NCBI GenBank assembly: GCA_031265355.1
Contig: JAISCT010000016.1
Span: 1-47,193 of the forward strand
Reading direction: 5' to 3'
DNA: 47,193 nt
DNA from: Oscillospiraceae bacterium
GTDB lineage: Bacteria > Bacillota > Clostridia > Oscillospirales > UBA929
This document shows positions 43,938-47,193 of the stretch, one piece after another; the first letter of the stretch is position 1, and the number at the start of each line of letters is the position of its first letter. Made by a program: the position numbers and the translations under genes. Under the pieces are notes generated by a model. The model did not search any database. It saw nothing but the letters and a program-made list of their open reading frames with translations, and was not told the DNA's origin.

Positions 43938-45173
43938 ATGGACATGACGCCGGAGATGCTGGCCAGGATCCGCGCCTCACTCGCGCACGCTCTGGAGGGG
44001 GACTTTTACCAGACCCGCTTCCGAGACATCGCCCCGGAGGACATCCGCACCCGGGCGGACTTTGAGAAGCTCCCGTTCACGGAGAAGGAGGATCTGCGGG
44101 CGGCCTATCCGCTTGGCCTGCTGGCGGTGCCGGAGGAGGAGATTGTCCGCATCCACTCCTCCTCCGGCACCACGGGCACGCCCGTCATCATCCCTTACAC
44201 GCAAAAGGACGTGGACGACTGGGCCGTCATGTTCCGGCGCTGTTATGAGACCGCGGGCATCACAAACAGAGACCGCATCCACATCACCCCGGGGTACGGG
44301 CTGTGGACCGCTGGCATCGGCTTCCAGCTCGGCGCGGAACTGCTGGGCGCGATGACGATTCCGATGGGCCCCGGCAACACGGACAAGCAGATCCAGATGA
44401 TGATGGATCTGAAATCCACCGTGCTTGGCGCGACATCCTCCTATGCGCTGCTGATCGCCGAAGAGATCGAGCGGCGCGGCGTGCGGGATCGGATCCATTT
44501 GAAAAAAGGCGTCATCGGATCGGAACGCTGGGGCGAAAAGATGCGCCGGCGCATCGCGAGCGAGCTGGGCGTCGAACTCTACGACATCTACGGCCTCACC
44601 GAAATCTATGGGCCCGGCATCGGGATGAGCTGCCGGCACGAATGCGGTATGCACATGTGGACCGACTTCTTGTACTACGAGATCATCGACCCGAAGACCG
44701 GTCTGACGGTGCCGGATGGTGAGATTGGGGAGATCGTGATCACGACGCTCCAAAAAGAGGGCGCGCCGCTGATCCGTTACCGCACCCACGACCTGACCCG
44801 GGATCTGCCCGGCCCGTGCGCCTGCGGTCTCGATTTTCCGCGGATCGACACGCTGATCGGGCGCTCGGACGACATGGTCAAAGTGAAGGGCGCGCTGATC
44901 TACCCCAGTACGGTGGACATGCTGCTGGCCCAGGTAGACGGCGTCAGCAGCGAGTACCAGATCATGATCGACCATTTGAACGGCAAGGACATCTTAACGC
45001 TGTTTTTCGAGACCCCGCTGGAAAACCGGGACGCCCGCAAGGCGCTGGAAAAGGCCGTGGAGACCGACTTTAAGAAGGTGATCGGCATCGTCCCCAAGGC
45101 CAAAGCCGTCGGCCTGGGCGAACTCCCCCGCAGCGAGAAGAAATCCACCCGTATCTTTGACAACCGCTATTGA
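43938..45173 (+). CDS. paaK: Phenylacetate-CoA ligase
   Basis: 411 residues, start ATG after GAGGGGGAAG. The acyl-adenylate-forming family motifs are present: P-loop SSSGTTGTPVIIPYT, YDIYGLTEIYGPG, YRTHDLTRDLPG and the C-terminal KKSTRIFDNRY. Cysteines in CRHECG and CACG match the metal-binding positions of PaaK. It interconverts arylacetates and their CoA esters. Downstream of iorAB in an anaerobe it probably runs in the ATP-forming direction, turning aryl-acetyl-CoA into arylacetate and ATP; that direction is inferred. Confidence 0.94.
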   Translation: MDMTPEMLARIRASLAHALEGDFYQTRFRDIAPEDIRTRADFEKLPFTEKEDLRAAYPLGLLAVPEEEIVRIHSSSGTTGTPVIIPYTQKDVDDWAVMFRRCYETAGITNRDRIHITPGYGLWTAGIGFQLGAELLGAMTIPMGPGNTDKQIQMMMDLKSTVLGATSSYALLIAEEIERRGVRDRIHLKKGVIGSERWGEKMRRRIASELGVELYDIYGLTEIYGPGIGMSCRHECGMHMWTDFLYYEIIDPKTGLTVPDGEIGEIVITTLQKEGAPLIRYRTHDLTRDLPGPCACGLDFPRIDTLIGRSDDMVKVKGALIYPSTVDMLLAQVDGVSSEYQIMIDHLNGKDILTLFFETPLENRDARKALEKAVETDFKKVIGIVPKAKAVGLGELPRSEKKSTRIFDNRY

Positions 45174-45213
45174 GGGTTCTTTGTATCTGTCTTGCCAAGC
45201 CGCGGTAAGCGGA

Positions 45214-45267
45214 TATAAAACCGATGCCGGAGGTCTGGCGGTTCAGATCTCCGGCATCGGTTTTATA
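45214..45267. terminator. Convergent terminator between paaK and the hypothetical cassette
   Basis: A perfect 19-bp inverted repeat, TATAAAACCGATGCCGGAG and its complement (45214-45232, 45249-45267), with A and T runs at the stem base, so it can stop both converging transcripts. Confidence 0.9.
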
Positions 45268-45276
45268 CGGTTATAA

Positions 45277-45861
45277 TCACCTTTTGTGATCAAAAGGGTG
45301 CAGTTCATTGCTAATATCTTCATCAATTCTTTCGTATATTTGTCCCGCAAGAAAAGCTGTAATAATCATCTCCAGGCTTTGTCTGTCATGGGAACGATAC
45401 ACGAGATAATATAGTAGGCAGTTTGCAAAAGAATTCAACCCCTTATTTTCTCTCTCCAGTATGTGCGTCTTGCGGATTCGCACACTTAAATAGTCCAAAA
45501 TATACTGCAATACAAAACGTTCATTTAGCGTCGTCAACTCTTTGCCTTGTTTCTCTTCGCCGCCGCAAATTTGGATTGGTTTGCGATGCAACAACCAATA
45601 CGCTGTATAAGCAATAATCTTTTGACTATTCACCTTGTTAATCCGATGAAAATCTTTGAGACGCTTAATATCTTGAAAATAGTCTATTAGTGCATCCGAC
45701 AACAAAAATTTATTGACTACAGCAACATCAAGCAATCCACTATCGGCAATAAATTTTGTCATTTCTTCATATAAAGTCTCGCCTCTTGTGATAATTTTAT
45801 CTCTGCCGAACTCCTCAATCAAATCGCCGCATTTGACATAATCAAATGTAATATCTTTCAA
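45277..45861 (-). CDS. Hypothetical protein, AT-rich cassette gene 4
   Basis: About 194 residues if a TTG at 45861 is used, with AGGTG 6-7 bp upstream; a GTG at 45870 (197 residues) lies too close to any site. It overlaps the end of the preceding gene by about 20-29 bp. The product is soluble, mostly helical and rich in Leu, Ile and Lys (LKDFHRINKVNSQKIIAYTA, FVLQYILDYLSVRIRK). No known domain was recognised. It is the last gene of a four-gene minus-strand cassette of markedly lower GC than the rest of the window. Confidence 0.7.
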   Translation of the reverse strand: MKDITFDYVKCGDLIEEFGRDKIITRGETLYEEMTKFIADSGLLDVAVVNKFLLSDALIDYFQDIKRLKDFHRINKVNSQKIIAYTAYWLLHRKPIQICGGEEKQGKELTTLNERFVLQYILDYLSVRIRKTHILERENKGLNSFANCLLYYLVYRSHDRQSLEMIITAFLAGQIYERIDEDISNELHPFDHKR

Positions 45862-46219
45862 ATGTTTCACCTACTTTTTTTAAAGCAGCAACAATCGAGG
45901 GCGTCGAAAAATCTCTTGAAGTTTGTAATTGCCGTCTGTCATCAAATTCTTCACCGTGATTGCCCGTTTTCAAAGTCGAAAAATAGCCCAGATCAATCAA
46001 ATCGACATAATCCTCTCCGCGAAAACAGTCTTTATGGCTACGAAAAGATAACAACTTGGTATCAATTTTCTTCTCAATTTCATGTGGCATATCAGAAGGA
46101 ATCACTTTTCGGCCTTTGAGGCTGCCAAAATTTTTCTTTGAGTATACAGCAAAAACCACTACGGCGGCCAATGAGACTGCAATCAGCGCAACCAACAAGA
46201 CTATTGAAAATTCATTCAC
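45842..46219 (-). CDS. Hypothetical membrane-anchored protein, cassette gene 3
   Basis: 125 residues, ATG with GGAGAA about 10 bp upstream. One N-terminal membrane helix (IVLLVALIAVSLAAVVVFAVY) is followed by a positively charged KK stretch and a hydrophilic, probably cytoplasmic part (SFRSHKDCFRGEDYVDLIDL). No domain was recognised. It overlaps the next gene, which suggests the two products act together. Confidence 0.7.
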   Translation of the reverse strand: MNEFSIVLLVALIAVSLAAVVVFAVYSKKNFGSLKGRKVIPSDMPHEIEKKIDTKLLSFRSHKDCFRGEDYVDLIDLGYFSTLKTGNHGEEFDDRRQLQTSRDFSTPSIVAALKKVGETFERYYI

Positions 46220-46235
46220 AACGACTTCTCCGTTT

Positions 46236-46270
46236 CCTTATTAAGTTTCCTTATTAAGTTTCCTTATTAA
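46236..46270. repeat. Short tandem repeat TTTCCTTATTAAG
   Basis: Three head-to-tail copies of TTTCCTTATTAAG or a near variant, at the end of the 172-residue gene and in the gap to the next. It adds or removes C-terminal codons of the membrane protein (KLNKET) if the copy number changes. Confidence 0.65.
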
Positions 46271-46759
46271 AAATGCAAGAGTACCCATCACAACAGCAAC
46301 ACCTAATGCGCAACAATCGAACACAAGATTGTCCTGCGGACGGCTGAGTTCCGGATGTTCGATTGCAGGGATAGACAACGCACAATAAAGCAACGCTCCG
46401 ATGACGGCAAGCACAATAAGAAAAGGCCCCAAAACTGTGGATGCATTATTCTTTTTCTCGGCAGAAAAAAGCTCAAAAGCCGCTGCTATAATGACCGTGA
46501 CACAAACAACAATGATTTCAGTATCCCCCAAAAATTCTACTACAATGCCTTCAGATTGAATGCCAGAACGAATTTTCACAATAGGAACAACAATCAGCTG
46601 CGCAACCGACAAAATCAAAGCAAAATACCAAAGCATCAAGGGCGCCAGAATGCCGCCACGATTGCTGCGACCCATCGAGCCATCTGGTTGTGCGTCGTGT
46701 GGAGCAGACGTATCCTGGGCATATCGCGGCGAAACTAAAATCTCATTCGTATTTGACAT
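46241..46759 (-). CDS. Hypothetical multi-pass membrane protein, cassette gene 2
   Basis: 172 residues, ATG 5 bp after AGGTGG. A polar N-terminus (about 35 residues) is followed by four hydrophobic helices (APLMLWYFALILSVAQLIVV, IIVVCVTVIIAAAFELF, VLGPFLIVLAVIGALLYCAL, VFDCCALGVAVVMGTLAFLI) and a short basic tail. No family was recognised. It starts 8 bp after the 97-residue gene. Confidence 0.75.
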   Translation of the reverse strand: MSNTNEILVSPRYAQDTSAPHDAQPDGSMGRSNRGGILAPLMLWYFALILSVAQLIVVPIVKIRSGIQSEGIVVEFLGDTEIIVVCVTVIIAAAFELFSAEKKNNASTVLGPFLIVLAVIGALLYCALSIPAIEHPELSRPQDNLVFDCCALGVAVVMGTLAFLIRKLNKET

Positions 46760-46767
46760 AACCCCAC

Positions 46768-47061
46768 CTATTTTTCGTCATCGTCATCAACAAATTTGAT
46801 GGTTTGGTAATGTTCTTCATCTACCACATAAAGCAACTTCTTCAATGCCTTCATACTCTTTTTACCAAGTGCCTTCGAAAAAGTTATTTTGAATTTGCCA
46901 CTGTCAACAACTCTTTTCCAGGGTTCTGCATCAATTTCAAAAAGAGGTCTTAGTTTAGCGGCATTTATATTCTTATGAGAATCAAAGTGTCGATAGTCTT
47001 CAACCAAGGGTTTCACGAATTTAACAATTTCTTCTACGGTTGAAAATGTTTTTTTAGACAT
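46768..47061 (-). CDS. Hypothetical small protein, cassette gene 1
   Basis: 97 residues, ATG 11 bp after AGGAG. It is charged and probably helical (TVEEIVKFVKPLVEDYRHFD, KALGKKSMKALKKLLYVVD) with an acidic tail (DDDDEK). No domain was recognised. First gene of the cassette; no consensus promoter is obvious in the 95 bp upstream. Confidence 0.75.
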   Translation of the reverse strand: MSKKTFSTVEEIVKFVKPLVEDYRHFDSHKNINAAKLRPLFEIDAEPWKRVVDSGKFKITFSKALGKKSMKALKKLLYVVDEEHYQTIKFVDDDDEK

Positions 47062-47157
47062 ATTTTTCTATTCTCCTAACCCGGCGTAGCCGGAACCAAA
47101 AAGATGTGATATACTGTCAGTAGCAAGGGAAAAGTGGATAAGTGAGGATGAGGGAAC

Positions 47158-47193
47158 ATGTTGAACTTGACCGAACGATACGCTTCAAAGATT
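47158..47193 (+). CDS. Start of an unidentified ORF (partial, runs off the window)
   Basis: ATG at 47158 with GAGGATGAGGG just upstream and a TATACT box about 45 bp before it. Only MLNLTERYASKI is visible, so the family cannot be determined from this window. Confidence 0.45.
   Translation, partial: MLNLTERYASKI

Overview
The window looks like a piece of chromosome from a GC-rich anaerobic Firmicute (Clostridia, probably near the Oscillospirales). The evidence is the strong AGGAGG-type ribosome sites, a long-form hibernation factor, PadR and Rrf2 regulators, a YesM/YesN two-component pair, a sortase-type surface protein, and ferredoxin-dependent 2-oxoacid oxidoreductase genes. This placement is inferred from gene content only. 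Nearly all genes up to about 39.1 kb lie on the minus strand; a plus-strand block runs from 39.5 to 45.2 kb, interrupted by a minus-strand rrf2 gene.

Region by region: (1) 1-5.84 kb: two tandem secreted subtilisin-like (S8) proteases, one carrying a Kelch propeller (cut by the window edge) and one carrying RCC1 repeats, an Ig-like domain and a cohesin-like tail. (2) 5.94-10.9 kb: a compact operon cysK - NitT/TauT-type ABC ATPase - NifD-like - NifK-like, with its own promoter and a palindromic operator, and with no NifH, permease or binding protein in sight. (3) 10.98-30.55 kb: a carbohydrate locus of lower GC content than its flanks. It holds two giant paralogous secreted beta-helix proteins, an unknown exported protein, an MsmK-type ATPase, a GH30 glycosidase, a YesN/YesM pair, two sugar permeases and a lipoprotein binding protein. 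(4) 30.88-37.3 kb: housekeeping genes: hpf, an amidohydrolase, trxB, thrS, a PadR regulator and prmA. (5) 37.45-40.95 kb: a wall-anchored MucBP-like protein, an HSL-type esterase and an Rrf2 regulator. (6) 41.2-45.2 kb: iorA (with an apparent frameshift) - iorB - paaK, for fermentation of aromatic amino acids by way of arylpyruvates. (7) 45.28-47.06 kb: an AT-rich cassette of four unrecognised genes, two of them membrane proteins, followed by the first codons of a plus-strand ORF.

How they fit together: the binding protein, permeases, MsmK, GH30 and YesMN form a classic Gram-positive glycan-utilisation locus, and the giant beta-helix proteins may attack the polymer outside the cell. The most unusual locus is the NifDK-like pair in an operon with a cysteine synthase and a sulfonate-type transporter ATPase, which suggests a nitrogenase-like reductase working in sulfur acquisition. 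A palindromic element of about 75 bp occurs three times, each time between a recognisable promoter and its gene (cysK, thrS, iorA). The 3' end of trxB is followed by 86-bp tandem copies of itself. No tRNA, rRNA, CRISPR array or complete insertion sequence was recognised.
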